Notes under the pieces: model-generated
Told to the model about the DNA's origin: nothing
The model's input: the letters and a program-made list of their open reading frames with translations, nothing else
The model's database searches: none
Program-made: the position numbers and the translations under genes
NCBI GenBank assembly: GCA_002360555.1
Contig: DEQS01000020.1
Coordinates: forward strand, 1-46,833
From: Chloracidobacterium sp. UBA3360
GTDB taxonomy: Bacteria > Acidobacteriota > Blastocatellia > Pyrinomonadales > Pyrinomonadaceae
Direction of reading: 5' to 3'
DNA length: 46,833 bases
Part shown: positions 1-15,000 of the stretch, piece by piece
Layout: every line of letters starts with the position of its first letter
How positions within the stretch are numbered: the stretch's first letter is position 1

Positions 1-3000
1 TTTTACCGCATCAGGCTTGATCCACGCATCCACCGTGATAGCATTGGTCGGGCTATTAGCAGTGTTATCAGGAACGCTTACATAGGCCGACGTTCCATTC
101 AGCACAAAGCCCTGACCGACCTTTCCGGTGCCAAATGCGGCCCCACCCTGTAGGGTTCCATTATTCGGACCAACAATGTCAACGGCGTTCGGAGCAGTTC
201 CGCTACCGTCAAACCAGCTCGCCATGCCTGCAGGCGGCGGTGTGCAGTCATCGTTGAGGATCGTACCCGTCTTGGTTCCCGCAACAGTCGTTGCTGACGC
301 TCCAACGGTCGCCGTCGCGCTCAGGGTAAATGCCTCGTCGCCCTCAAAGTCGGTATCGCCGCAAACGGTAACAGTAAACGGCAAGCTAGCGTCGGTTGCC
401 AGGAAGTTGAGCACCGAGCCCGATTGCGAGACGAAATCGACACCCGCTCCGCAGGACGCTCCGCCAACGGCTGAGCCGTTGACCGTTGAGATCGTTACCT
501 GTGAAGGTTGTGATGTCGTACCGACCTTAGCTACGTAAAATACAAAGTTAGTTGTACCCGAGTTGGTTTCCACCTGAGTGACATCGCCGATCGTGAACGA
601 CAGCGGATCGCCGCTCGGGATCGTACCGATTCCATGTCCATCGCCGATGGTCGCATTAGTAGGAGTATCAAGATCGATGAAGAACTGCTCGGTCGGTTCA
701 TTGACCGGGTCTTCCAGAATCGTGACCGGTATGCACTGCGGCATCGAATTATTAAACGTCAAGGTTCCGCTTGTCGCCGTGTAATCCTGTCCCGCGGTCG
801 CCGTATCGTTAGACGTTTGGTAGTGGACCGTTACTGGGAAGACCTGCGTCGCACCCACCAAACTAATTTCGAATGCATTCGAACATGTCCCCGCGACAAG
901 ACTGTCACCAGCGAACGTTGCGTCTGCCACGTTGAGTACGGGTGGCGTATCGCCATCCGGATTGATCGTCAAAACAGCGGAGAGTGGCGTTCCCGGCGTT
1001 GTCGCAGGTGCGGTCGCGATGTTAGAAACGGCGATGTTGACCGTCTCGGCGACCTCATATATGTTGTCGTCGTGGATAGGAATATTGACGACCTTACTGA
1101 CCTCACCGACAGCAAATGTCACGCCCGTTAGGTTTACGTCGTCATAGTCAGCCGCCGCTCCGGCAGTCGCTGTACCTCCACTCGTCGCAAAGTTAAACGT
1201 TGCGGCCGTATCGTGAGCACCCACGCGAGTAACCGTGATCGGAGCGTTGACGTTGCCCTCGGTCACCGAGTAGGCGTTGGTGCTGAACTGGACGGTGCTC
1301 GTATGGCATTTACCGCCACCACTTGCCGACGCGAGTGCCGCGATCGCGGTTGCGTCAAGGGCACGGTCAAATACCTCGACTTCATCGATCAGCCCGTTGA
1401 ATGGATTGTCGCCGGCCGTTCTGCCACCAATTGTCAGCGGAAGCGTAGAACTACGCAGATTGCCGCCGGTTGTAGGTGCAGAGAATACTTGTGTGCCGTT
1501 TGCATAGACTCTGAGTTTGTCCCCGACGCCGCCTGCGTCGTAGGTCATTGCGATATGAGTCCAAGCGTTTACCGGCATCGTAAATCCAGTGTCGAACTGC
1601 TGGTTATCTGTCGCCGTCGAAATAATGACCACCAGATTGCCGCTTATCGTCATCAGCACATAAGGATGATCAGATGGTGCGGTTCTACCAAAGTAGTAAG
1701 CATTTGCTCCACTTCGCGGATAGACCCAGCCGTCCATAGTCATCTGAGCGCCCGTTATGTTCAGGCTGCCTGATCCGGAAGCGGAAACTCTGTTAGTGCC
1801 GTCAAAATCAAACGCCTGAGCGACTTTACCGGTCGCGTATTTAGCCGTTCCGGTCCATGTGCCGGTATTTGTACCAACAATATCATTAGCGTTCCCGTCA
1901 CCGGAGTACCAACTGAGCATGTTTGCCGGCATCGGCGTGCAGTCGTCGTTAAGAATGGTTACGTTCGCCGCCGCCGGGGTGCCGATATTGCCGTTCGAAA
2001 GTGTAACGGTGAATAATTCGTCCGGCTCAAGTGTCGCGTCAGGACATATCTGTACATTAATTGTTTGCGGTGTCGAACTGCCGGCGGTAAAGCTGACCGT
2101 ACCGCCAGTATTTATATAATCGACCGCGCCGCCGCATACCGCGCCGCCCGTTGCCGAGCCACCGGCTAAAGTATAGTCTGCGGACACGGCACCTTCGGTT
2201 CCACCGGTTCGCGTCACCGACAATGCGATGCTGCCGCCGTTCTCGACGCCGCTGTAAGTGGCTGATGCGAACTGTAGTGTACCGGGCGCTGCTTGCGCTG
2301 TCAGCACAACATCGTTACCGTCGCCGCCAACATATGAGATCTTGGCGTCGCGGCCGGTACCAATAAAGTTAGGTATCGTCGCGCCCTCAGGCAAACCGTT
2401 GAACGTTCCTGAAACCAGGTCGCCGAGGTCGTTGTTGATGATGACAAAGGTGTTGCCGTTTGCCGGGTTAAATCCGCCCGACTGAGCGAGCGTTAAGTTG
2501 CCGCCCAAGGCCACGGTACCGGTGACATTTAATTGATCGTGCCGCCCAGCACCGTTACCCGGTATCGTGCCGCCTATCTCAACAGGGTACGTCGAACCGC
2601 TTGCTAGATTAAGGTCGCCTGAATTGATGACGCCGGGGCTTGCTCCGGGGCGAATGGTGCCGCCACTGTTGGCCGCCAGCGTACTATTGACCGTACCAAA
2701 AATACCGAGATCACCACCTGTTAGTACCGTAGTACTGGTCGAAAAGATATTGGTCAGCTTAGTTTGTGTTATTGCATTGCTTACACTGACGGCACCGGTA
2801 AAGGCATCGCCGATATTCATCGTGCCCGCCGTCACACGGTCGAGTTCAACGTCTATCAGGCCAAGCTGCACCGCGCTGTCAGCCCCGCCGAGGTTGATCT
2901 GTTGATTATTCGTCTTTTGGCGAATGTTGACGATACCGGCATTTGCGCTCACAGAACCCGCTGCAAAATCCATGCGATCGGCGATCAGCGTAATGGTCGC

Positions 3001-6000
3001 GTTAGTTGAGGAAATTATTGGATTGCCGCTACTTCCAGGATTTAGCCAGATGCCGGTTCCGCCAGTAGACCCGTGTGTTCCGGTGATCTGAATTGTTCCG
3101 CTTGCCGTGCCGATAGAACCGCTTCGAGATAGATCGAGACCATTACTCGAATTTGCTCCGGCGGTCGCGGTTACGGTCACATTGCCGCTACCGGCCGCTG
3201 ATATTTTCGACAGGCTGCCATCAATGCGAATACCTTCGTTAAGGTTGCCGCCGGTACCACCGGTTCCAGCGACCGTCACACTACCGTTAACGGTCGACGA
3301 GATCGTACCGGTCGGATACAGGATGAACCCGATATTTTGACCTGCGCTGTCACCTGCACCTGCCGTGCCGATAACAGAGATGTTTCCGCCAAAGGACGAG
3401 ATCGACGCCCCGGCACCGATCTGCAATCCGTGAGTGTTGTTACCTGAACCACCCGTACCCGTTAACGACGTGGTCGTTACTCCAAATGTAGAGCCACCTT
3501 TAACAACCGAGCTATTTGCCATTCCGATACCGATGCTGTTACCCGAGTTGCCTCCTCGTCCGTTAATCGTGACCACACCAGAACCGCTTGCTTGGACGAT
3601 CGCGGCCGCGCCATCGATATTTACCCCAAAGAAAGCTCCCGTGCCGGTATTTGTTTGATTAGCGTTCAACGTGATCGGGCCGTTTACGGTTGAGATGCCT
3701 TGCGTTATCGCAATATTGCGCGCTGTTGTCAGAGCAACGCCGCCGGTTCCGGTCGATCCTAACGCCGCGTTGACTGATATCGCCCCGGTTGCAGTGCCCT
3801 CTGCATTGCCTGTCAGGGTCTTGTCAACAGCCATCGTGACCGGACTTGTGAAAGTAATACCCCTACCGGTGGTCAGCGTTAGATTATTCGGATGCGTGAT
3901 AGCCGCAGACGTTGTGATCGTGCCACTATTAGAATTTCCGACAAAAAGCGTTCCCGCCGTTACCCTATCAATTTCCGCGTCAAGTAGATTGAGCGGTCCT
4001 CCGAGTGGGTCTCCCGATGTGCCAAGATTGATCGCGACAATGGCGGTCTTTTGACGGATCGTCACCGGCCCCGTGCCGGAGTTAATACTACCGGCGCCGA
4101 GGTTCATGCTGTCGCCGATCATCGTGATCGCAGAATTGAGAGCTGTCGTTATTGACGGAGATCCGCCGCTAAGGTCGATGCCCTCGGACGATGTTCCAAA
4201 GGTTGCGGTGCCGTCGATCGTAACCGTTCCCGTGCCTGTAGCCGAAATATTGCCGCCATTCATGTTAAGGCCGTCGTTATTGGTGCCGGCAGAAGTTCCG
4301 CCGGTACCGGTTACTGAGACGGGGCCGTTCGTTCCAGATTGGATCGAAGCGCCTGTGACGACCACACCTACGTTTTGAGCGCAGGCTCCGCCCTGGCCGT
4401 TTATAGTGACCGCTCCGCCGTTCGAAGTGATAGCTGCACCCGCTGTACGCACATCTACGCCAAAGCATCCACCTGCGGCCGCGCTACCACCGGTTCCTGA
4501 GACCGTTACCGTACCGCTAGATCCGGCCGATATTGAAGCCGCAGACACCGCATTGAAAACCCGCACGCCGTGATGGTCACCGCCTGCACCCGAACCGCCG
4601 GTTCCAATTACCGAGACATTTCCGCCATTAGATGTGATCGAGGCACCGCCGTCTATGACAATCACGCCAATATTCGAAACGCCCGTAGCGGCTCCGCCCG
4701 TACCGTTCACGTTGGTCGTAATACCGGCCGCATTGCCGCCTCTGATCAAGCCGCCTGAGATCACAAGGACACCATGCTGGCCGCCGCCGACTGTGCCGCC
4801 CTTGCCATTAACGGTTACAACGCCACTGCCGGTGCTCTGAACCGTAGCCGCATCAATGTTAATGCCATTAAAATTGCCCGCCGTAGGCGTCACCTGTTGA
4901 TTCGCGTTTATCGTCAAAGCTCCGTCAACCGTCGTCAAACTCGAACCTGACAGCATTGATACGTTGGTCGCAGTCGTAAGGGCGATAGTTCCCGCCCCGC
5001 TAGTGGCAATGTCGCTCGTGCCGTTCGGGAAGCTGATCGTACCCGCCGCAAATCCGGCGAGGCTGTTGCCCGAGGCAAGGGTTACCGCCCCGTTGAACGC
5101 GATAGTGCTAAATGTATCGACACTCGTGCCGATATTTATGCTCGAATTGAGATCAGGCAAAGCGTTGACAGCCAGCGTGTCTGCTGCGTCACCGCGTTTG
5201 ATCGTGACCGAGCTGGTCGGATTAGCAAAATCAGTATCTTCGAACGTAGCTCCGCTCAAACGCGACATGCCGTTACCGCCCGTACCATCGTCACCGAGCG
5301 TCGCGGCGTTAGCACCTGTAGGCAGTTCAAATATGACATCGCTCGCCGTTCCGGTATTTGATATCGGTTCGAGTCCGGTGTAGTTGACGGTGCCAAAGTT
5401 TTGCATCTGGACATTGCCGTCACTCGCATTGTTGTAATGGTAGGTGACCTGTCCCTGATTACCGCCGACGATGTTGAGCCTATCACCGGTGCCGGATGTT
5501 GGATCGCCGCCGTTATACGTGATACCGCCGGACGGCACAATGTCACAGCCCGACAGATTTATAGTCAACGCATCATCGCCGGCAAGCGAATTAACCACAA
5601 TACTAGTGATCGATGCAATCGACACCTCGACCGTATTTGGGTCGATCTGAGTTCCTGCACCCGCGTAAAGCAGATGGGTCGGGTCGTTGATCCGCAGATT
5701 TGCCCCGTTACACGACAAACGAAGATCGTCGTTGGTATTAGCTCCGTTGACATCCTCAATGGTCAACGCCGAACCCGAAAGTGTAACGTCCGTGTCCTGC
5801 GTCGGCGCAAAATCGTCGTCAACGATCGTAACCGTTTCGGTCGCCGGAGCGACGATAGACAACCCACTGCTTGGGTTCGCAAGCGTGAGCGAAAACGTCT
5901 CATTACCTTCGATAGCCGCATCCGGACAAGTATCGACCGCGAACGGAATGCTCGAAACACCTACGCCAAAGCTAAACTGGTCGTTGCCATTTACATAATC

Positions 6001-9000
6001 GACTGCTCCGCCGCACGCAGCTCCGCCTGTGGCGGTATCGGTACCGCCATTGTTGAACAGATAGTTAACCGTCACCGCCGAATCATTAGCACCGTCACGA
6101 ATGGCAGTAAACGTCACCGCTCCGTCTTCGGTCACACTGTCGGTCGCCTGAGCGAACCGAACTGTACTGGTGTGGCATTTACCGGCGCTGCCGGCATTAG
6201 CGATCGCTGCGATCTCACCCGGATCGAGGGCGCGGCTGAATATCTCGACCTCGTCCACGACTCCATCGATCGCGGGAAGTGGCGAGCCGAACCCGTGTGC
6301 ACCGATCGTTAGATTGGCTCCGTTCGTGTGATCGATCGGACCCGTCAGACCGCCGGCATCAGCCGGTCCGGCCTCATCAACGCCGTTGATATAGAGTCGC
6401 GCTTCTGTGCCGTCCCACGTTCCTGCGACATGGTACCACGTGCCCGCCACGGCAAGCGTGTTCGATTGCCGCGCCCGGAAATTGCCATTCGCTGACGATG
6501 CGTAGAAGTTGAACCTACCATCGGCGCGAAGCTCGAGACCATAGTTCGGCCTTATCGCCGAGGTGTTGTTCTTTGTGACAATGTTGTACGTGGTTCCAAC
6601 CGAGTCCGGACGCACCCACGCGTCGACAGAAACAAAACCCGACTCGAGCGATGCAGATCTCGGAACATCAACCACCGACGCCCCGCCGTTAAGAGCAAAT
6701 GCCTGGCCGACCTTGCCCGGAGCAAACACGGCTCCACTCTGAAGTGTACCGTTATTACTACCGCCAATATCATTTGCAGTCGGAGCGGCACCGCTGCCGT
6801 CGTACCAAGCGGTCATATTCGGTGGCGGAGGTGCGCAGACGCTGTCGTCATTGACGATCGTGCCGAGGCCCTCGTCGTCGGTAAATGTGCCGTTTGTCGA
6901 CGTGACCATTTTTAGAGTGAACGTCTCGTCAGGCTCGACCACAGTGTCACCAACTACCAAAACAGTTACCTCCTTAGACGTGTCGGTTGGAGCAAATGTA
7001 ACGGTGTCTCCGCCCACCAACGTTGATTCAGCACCAGACGGACGAACTGCTACAATGCACGAGCCGAGCGACGTGTAGTCACCCGGTGCCGTCGCCGAAA
7101 CGTCACACGTTTGTAATGTGATCGTTGTCGGTTGGCCGTTTAGACCGGTCTTTGTGATAGTAAATGTAAATAATGTCGACCCTGCATCACCCTCGTTTGC
7201 TGTGACATCACCGATCGCAAATGAGATCGGTATATTTAACGGCGTCGAGTCGCTACTGGTGTTATTCGTAAGATTAACATCGGCACCGTGAGTGCCGTCA
7301 TCAGCGATACTAGCCGTATTATCGATCTGCGTTGCACCACCGAGGATCGGAGTTTCGACATCAACTGCGAACACAGCGCTGCCGCTGCCGCCGAAAGCCA
7401 ATGATCCGACCGCCAATGTACAAGTACTACCAGCATTGTTATTTGGTGTACATACCCACCCTGCCGTGCTCACTCCCGCGTTAAAACTCGAGTGAGCCGG
7501 GACAGTTTCGGTCAACACAACACCTGTCGCCGGTGTCGTGCCGTTGTTTGCGTAGTTCAACGTGTAGGCAACAGTGCCGCCCGCTGCGACGGTGGCCCCT
7601 CCGTCCGACTTGAGGATCGTGAGATCTACCACCGGAGCAACACAAACATTGAGCAGCACCGAGACGTTAGCCGAACCGGAGTTAGCTACTGCCAGATCGG
7701 GTTTGCCGTCGAGATTGAAATCGCCGGCCGCGACGGACCTCGTATTGTCACCTGCACCAAATGCGGCCGGAGTCGCATAAACTCCGGTGCCATCACCTAG
7801 CGTCACTGAAACATTAGGTGCCGGAACAGCAAAGTTTGTCACCACTAGATCCGGATGTCCGTCAAGGTTTACGTCGCTGATCGCAACGCCGGTCGGGTTG
7901 GTCCCCACATCAGTGCTGGTCGCAGCGGCGAAACTGCCGGTGCCGTCACCGATCAAAACTGAGGCTCCGAGAGCCGCTGTCGTGGTGACAACGATATCGA
8001 GCTTACCGTCGTGGTTAAGATCGCCGACCGCCAGCGATTGCGGCAGAGTTCCGACGCTAAAATTAGCCGCAGCTGCAAATCCGCCGAGACCGTTGCCGAT
8101 CAATACGGAAACATTGTTGGACCCGTTATTTGCCGTAACGAGATCAGCTTTACCATCGTTGTTAAAGTCACCCACGGCGACCTCGATCGGATTTGTGCCA
8201 ACGCCAAAGTTTGTGGCTGCTCCAAATCCGCCTGCACCATCACCAAGGAATACAGAGACATTGCCATCTGTACTATTTGCCGCCGCGAGATCTGGTTTGC
8301 CATCAAAATTAAAGTCAGCGGTGACAACGCCAAACGGATTATTTCCGGTGCTGACGCTCGTCGCGGCGCTAAATCCGCCGGAACCATTGCCCAACAAAAT
8401 CGAAAGATTTGTCGAAAGATCATTCGCTGTCGCTATATCCGGATTACCGTCCAGGTTAAGATCGGCCACCGCGATCGAGTTTGGATGGTCGCCGACAGCA
8501 AAGTTTGCCACCGCTCCAAATCCGCCTGAACCGTTACCGAGCCGTACCGAAACGTTATTAGAAACGCCATTGGCAACTACCATATCCGGCTTGCCGTCGA
8601 GGTTAACGTCGTTCGTGACAACCTTGTTAGGGTTAGTTCCGGCCGTATAATTAACCGCCGGATCAAACGAAGACTGCCCGCATGTCGCACCCGGTGAGAC
8701 CGTCAAAACAAACGTATCCGTCGCCACAGATCCCGGGCCAAAGGCATTGACCGTGACCGTATATGTGCCCGCCGGATGTGCATCCGTCACAGTTACAACA
8801 CCCGTCGTCTGGTTGATAGTCAGCCCTCCGGCAAATGCACCTGCATAACCCGTCGACGCCGACACAACAAGGTTTGTCGCGTTTGCCGGCGGAGCCGACG
8901 GAGTGACCGTCGTGTTACCCGCGAAAGCGACAGTCTTATCATCATAATTTCCCAACGTCGGAGGAGGGACGATCAGCCACGTATAAGTCGCATCGCTGGG

Positions 9001-12000
9001 ATCAGTATTGCCCGCCCGATCGGTTGCACGAACCTTAAAGGTATGGCTGCCGATACTCAGGCCCGTGTAGCTTTTTGCCGATGTACATCCCAGATCAATG
9101 ACGACGCCATCGAGCTCGCATACGAAACTATGAAGGATAGCGAGCTGAGCCTCAGCCAACATGTTGTCGTTGGCTCCAAACACGAATGTCGCGTCTGTGC
9201 TCGTCGTGGTCAACGGCGGCCCGCTTTCGATGGTCGTTTCCGGTGCAGACTTGTCTATAATGTATTCATCGCCCGTAACCGGCAATGTTGTCGAAACACC
9301 CGGCGTCAGGCCGGTTGCGTTTACAAAGTTGAGCCCGAGCGTACCGCTGCCGCTGCCCGTATTGACGCTAATGTTCCATTTAGTGTTCGGGGCCGTTCCC
9401 TGAGGATTGACGCTCGTGATCGAAGGCGTGGTCAATCCGCCGTTGACAAGGGCGAAATTACCAGTGGCCACACCGCTGACCGGTGCGGCAAACTCGATCG
9501 TCCACATTACATCATTTAAATTCGTCGGATTCGGATGCGCACGCGTCAGGGACAAGACCGTCGTCGGGGCGACGCCGGTGCCGGTGACAGCGACATTTTG
9601 CGTCGTCGCACCTGTGCTCGCGTTGGTCACATTGTCGCTGTATGTGATGGCGCTCGCCGGAGCAAACCTCACCCAAACCGTCGTCGAGTTTACCACGCCG
9701 CTCGCGGGCACCAGATCGAAGGTGTTTGTAAATCCTGAGAACTGCGACTGCGACACCTCGAATCCAGTCGGCGCCGTAACGGTGAGGTTACCGGTCAGGA
9801 AAAATCCAGAAACAGAGTAGCTCTGCGCCGGCGAAGTATTGCCGACGGTCACCGGGCCAAACCCCGTCAGCGAGCCCGTGGTCGTGACAGTGGGCGTTGC
9901 CGTACCGATAGCAAAGTAGCCCGTTGAGGTGACTGGGTCAGACAATACGGTAGAGCCCGCAAAGGCCCCTCCCACCGAGTTAAAAACTGTCGACGGGGCA
10001 GATCCTTTGGCTACGCGTGAATCTACCGTAAGCGGCGAGCTGTTCGTCAGACGAATCTTTGTACTCGTAAAATTTTGTGAGCCGAACAATAATTCGGTTT
10101 TCCAATATCGATCGGTATTTACGGTTGACAAGCCCAATCCCGCGATAGGATTTGCGGTAGCGTCAAACTCCTCGACAATAACAAATACATCACTGAGGCC
10201 GGTGATCGTATCGACCATTTCAAGCGGATTATAGCCGCCCTTTCCTACCGGGAAGACATAAACACTGCCGGCCCCAAGGTTGCTAGGAATAACCCGCAAG
10301 AGCGGGCCGTTGACATATGAGGTTGAGGAGCCGCCCGAGATAGCCCCGACCGCAGGATTACCAACCGAAAGAATGTTCCCAGCAGTGGTCGTAACTTTTC
10401 CGTTCGTCAGAGCCAATGTACTGACACCCGTAGGCCCCGAGAGCGTGACACCGGAGCTATTATTGATCGTTAGGCTGTTTGCCCCTGGCAAGCCAGACCC
10501 CGTGACCTGAGCGACGCTACCGATGTATGAGTAGTTCGCTCCGCTGTCGAAGGTGCGCCCTGCTGTCTGGATACTGCCCGTAGCTCCGGCAGCAGTAATA
10601 CCCGCCGGTGATCCGATGCCGAGCGAAGATCCCGAACTCATCACAAACTGTCCCGCGCCCGATATGACACCAGTTCCAATGGCGTTGAGGGTCCCGGTCA
10701 GTCCAAAGTCAGTGCCGATGTCGTTATTAAGGGTAAAAGTGACGCCGTCATTGACGATAAGTGTTCCGGCACAGGTCATCTGGTCGCCGTTCGCGGCAGC
10801 AGTAACCGTTACGGTATGACCGCTTTGAATACTGATACTTAACGAGGATGAGTCCGGTGATGACGTCGCCGGTGTCCACGGGGCATTGCCGTCAGGCGAA
10901 GATTCCCACGTCCCCGGCGTTCCCCAGTCACCCGAAACGCGAGATCGGAAATGATCACCCGGCGCGACGTACGTATAGACTGCATTGGCATTCGTAGCGC
11001 TCGTTCCGCCCGGCGTTGTTACACGCACGTCCACCGCACCGGCCGCGTGGGCGGGTGCGGTTGCGGACATCTTTGTCGCGCTTACGAAAGTGAAGGCCGC
11101 CGTAACACCGTCAAAGGTGACATCGGTCACGCCGGTAAAGTTCGTGCCGTCGATCGTGACGATGTTGCCGCCCACAGTCGAACCTGATGGTGGATTCAAC
11201 GCGGTGACCGTCGGTGGCGTTGCGGTCGTGAAGCTGAAAGCATAGTTCGCCGCCATGAAATCAGGCGGGTCGTTTGCGTCAACGTCATTGACCTTGCTTG
11301 CGTCAACCGTAACCGTGCACGTCGTTGTGGCCGGCATCGTCGGGTAGAACGTCACTCCGGCTACGGACGCCATTGGCGAACTCGGGTATTGAAGTATCAC
11401 GTTGCCCGACGGACATTCGAGAGTGATGGCGTTGGCCGCCAACGAAACATTTTCGCTAAATCCAACACCGACCGGCTGCGTTATAGAAACTCCCGTTGCT
11501 CCGTTTGCCGGATTGGTAAAGTTGACCTCGGGAGCGGCGTCCGGTGTGATGTACGTGAAATCGTCAGCCGATGTATTTGCCGACGTGCCACCCGGACCCG
11601 TCACCGTAACATCGACAACTCCCGCAGCGTGTGCCGGTGCGGTAGCGGAAATGAATCCATCGTTCGGGACTGTGAAAAAGGTCGCGGGAGTACCGCCAAA
11701 CGATACCGCCGTTGCCCCTGTAAAGTTAGTCCCGACGATAATGACCGTCGTATCCGTCCAGCCGGAGGCCGGATTGAGACTGGTAATGGTAGGAGCTGGG
11801 GCAACGATACTCCAAGCAAACTCTGCCGGACTCGCGTCGCGGTTGCCCGCAGCGTCAACGGTGCGCACCTTAAAGTTGTGCGAACCGATGCTCAAGCCGG
11901 GCCCATAACTCTGCGGTGATGTACACGCCGTAAATGTCACCGTATCAAGAGCACATTCGAAGCTCGCGACTGCCTGCGGAGCGTCAGGATTCACAAGGTT

Positions 12001-15000
12001 GTCCGTTCCGCTAAACGTAAACGTCGCGCTCGTGCTGGTCGTCGGATTCGTCGGCGTTCCCGGTGCTCCTGTGTCAATCGTGGTGGTCGGTTCTATGCCA
12101 TCGACGTATTCGTCCGCACCGATCTCATACGCACTCTCAAGCGGACGCGCGTCACCGTCATAGTCAATGTTGTACGGCGAACCGAGCGCGAACCCAAAGT
12201 TTCGTACCCCGCTACCCGACAGAAGATGCAGGTCTGTTGACGATATGAAAGACGGATCGACGTTTTTAGAGTTTGCATTGCCACCAAATCCGCTTACTAC
12301 TCCGGCAAGATTTGTTCTATCGGACGTTAGGAATCCAAGTACACCCTGTGCACCACTCGTGTAGTAATCGTTGTAGTTGATGTTCGCAAAAGCGGTATTT
12401 GCCGCTGCCGAATAGATCGCATACGTCTTCGCTGAGGCCGCGTTCGAGTTAACGAGGTTAGTGGCAAAGATATTGTTGCGAAGGTCTAAAGCCGTTACTG
12501 ACGACCCAACATACATAGCAGCACTAAGTGTTCCAGATGAATTGCCGGCGAAGCTACCTGAGCCAAGATTGACGGAGTTGTTATAGAAATTCACACCACC
12601 CGTCGTGCCGGCGACCATAACCCCAGCTATCGAGTCGCTAGTGAACGAGTTCCACCCATCACCCTTTATGTTGGAAATGGTATTGTTGGCAAAAGTAAGC
12701 GAGCTTGTGGTTGAACTAGTGCTGATGTAAATACCACGTCCGCCGTAGCCGCCAGTGCCATTGTACGTAATGTTTGTGACATTATTGCGCGAGACCGTCG
12801 AACTCGTAAGACTCCCAATAAAAAACCCATAAACATCACCGCTGCCCGTGCCTGCGAGACCTCCGGTAACACCGTCGATCGTATTTTGCGAAATGGTATT
12901 GCCGGTGGACGTCGTTCCGATCGAAATGCCGATCGGGGGGACTGACGATGACGTTGCATTTGTCTGAAGGCCAGTGACCGTATTTTGACTCACCGTCGAG
13001 TTGGTCAATGTGTCGATGGACAGCCCGACGGTAGACGACGTGTCTGAGGTGAGGAAGACATTCTTTACGGTATTGCCGGAGATCGTAGAATTATTCAAAA
13101 CCTGAAGTAAAATACCGACGCGGCCGATCGAGTTGGCAAGGGTGTTGTCACCGATCAGATTGTTCGTGATCGAGGCATTGTCATTGAGGCCGGTGGCGGC
13201 GACACCGACCATCTGGATACCGGTTCGTGCCTGCAATATCTGATTATTGGTGATCGTCAGGTTATCGTTGTCAGCGCCTGCAGCCGCACCCGTTGTATCT
13301 CCGACAAAAATTCCGTAGGTAAAGTTTGATGTCGTGCCGATGTTGCCGCTCTTGATGATGCAGTTCTTGATCGTATCGTTCGTTGCCCCTTGACCTGTTC
13401 CCAGGCTAGCGACAAATAAAGGGCCGCCGGTTGCTGCCGTATTGCTTATCGTCAGGCTGCGGTCTGTTCCACCGCTATTCGAGCCATCAATAATTACGTA
13501 ATCCGCTCCATTTAATTTAAAGATCGTGTTTGCTCCCGAGATCGTGCTCGTTACACCGGTATTGGGGCGGATGGTTACCGTGTTGGCCGCACTCGCTCCA
13601 GGGAAGACACCTATCGTTATCGGGAAAGTTTCCGAGCCGCTATATGTTGCGTCCGTTAGCAAAAAGCGCACGGCGGCTGAAACGCCGACAGAATTTAGTT
13701 CGGCAACGGCTGCTGTCAGCGTTGAATAGTTGCCTCCCGAACCGACTGTGTAATCACCCGCGAGCGGGGCTTTGACAACGACCGTTCCGCCGATCTCGTC
13801 GTTGCCTGAAACTGTGTCGCCGACAAGTTCGGCTTTTGCTTTGGTCGTATGAGTTCCCGCAATGATCGCACCGGTGGACGGGAAAGTAACCGTCGCCGTC
13901 GCACCTGACGCAAGCGAAGCGATCGTCGCGGTCTGGTTATAAAGCACACTCGTACATCCCGCGTCGGCGCAAATGCGGTAACGGACAGGAACGTTGGTCT
14001 GTGCCGCCGTCCCGTTATTTGTAAACGAAGCCTGCGGAGCAAACCCCGCCGTTAGCTTTGTCGCACCGCTTGTCGGATCGATAAATGCCGTTGCCGCGAT
14101 GTCGTTGGCCGCCGGGGTGATACCATCGGCCTCATCTGCTCCGACGTCATAAGTTGCGTTAACGCCGGGGCGGGTTTGACCGTCAATATCCGTTGAGACG
14201 GCTGGAATGCCCGCTATGTCGCGGGCTGGTGATCCTGCGGCAATATGGAGATCGACTGTCGCGGATGTGCCGGTCGAGGCAAGAAACAATGGGTCGTTGA
14301 AAACGCTGTTCGTATCCTGAGATGTGTTTGTCTTCCAATTAGAAAATAGAGCTGCATCGGTAGAAGTGACGACACCAAAAGGACCTGACCCATTTACGTA
14401 ATAAAGGTTTTTGTCGGCCGTAAATGTTGTGGCTCCCGAGATCAAGGCCATGCCGTAATGTTTGCCGGTCCCCGTACCGTTAAAACGGCTATTGACTACA
14501 ATATTATTGCGGAAATCTGTGGCGTCGGAGGTTGTCCGTCGGAACCCCGCAGTCGAAGCACTTCCGGTTGCGACACCAGACCCGCCGACGTAAATGCTGT
14601 TGTAATACCAGTTATTCGACGCAGACGACACTGTATCGCTTAGGATTCCGTCGATCGTGATACTTGCAGATGTAAGGCTGGCGCCGGCAGAATCAATGCC
14701 GAGCCTGATCATATTATTCCGATAAAGTGCACCGCCATTAAATGTATAAATCCCGCGAACGATACCTGCCCCGCTACTTACTGCAGACAAACTATGAATA
14801 AAGTTCCGCTCTATTATGTTGGTCCCGGAGTTCGAACTGTTAGCTAAATAAAAACCGTAAACGTTAACTGCGGCAGTTGCATGTGCCTCGCTCAGAGAAT
14901 GAATCGTGTTCTGTCCTACCGTCTGACCCGCAGTCGAGCCAGTCTGAAGTATTCCGATTACAGGAGCCGCGGATCCCGTGCCGGTGTGATTCGCCGAAGT

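Noticed and set aside
5401..6312. A 303-codon plus-strand open frame within the giant gene.
   Set aside because: No domain, Arg-rich composition, no ribosome site. It lies fully antisense to a coherent LamG/Calx-beta coding frame.
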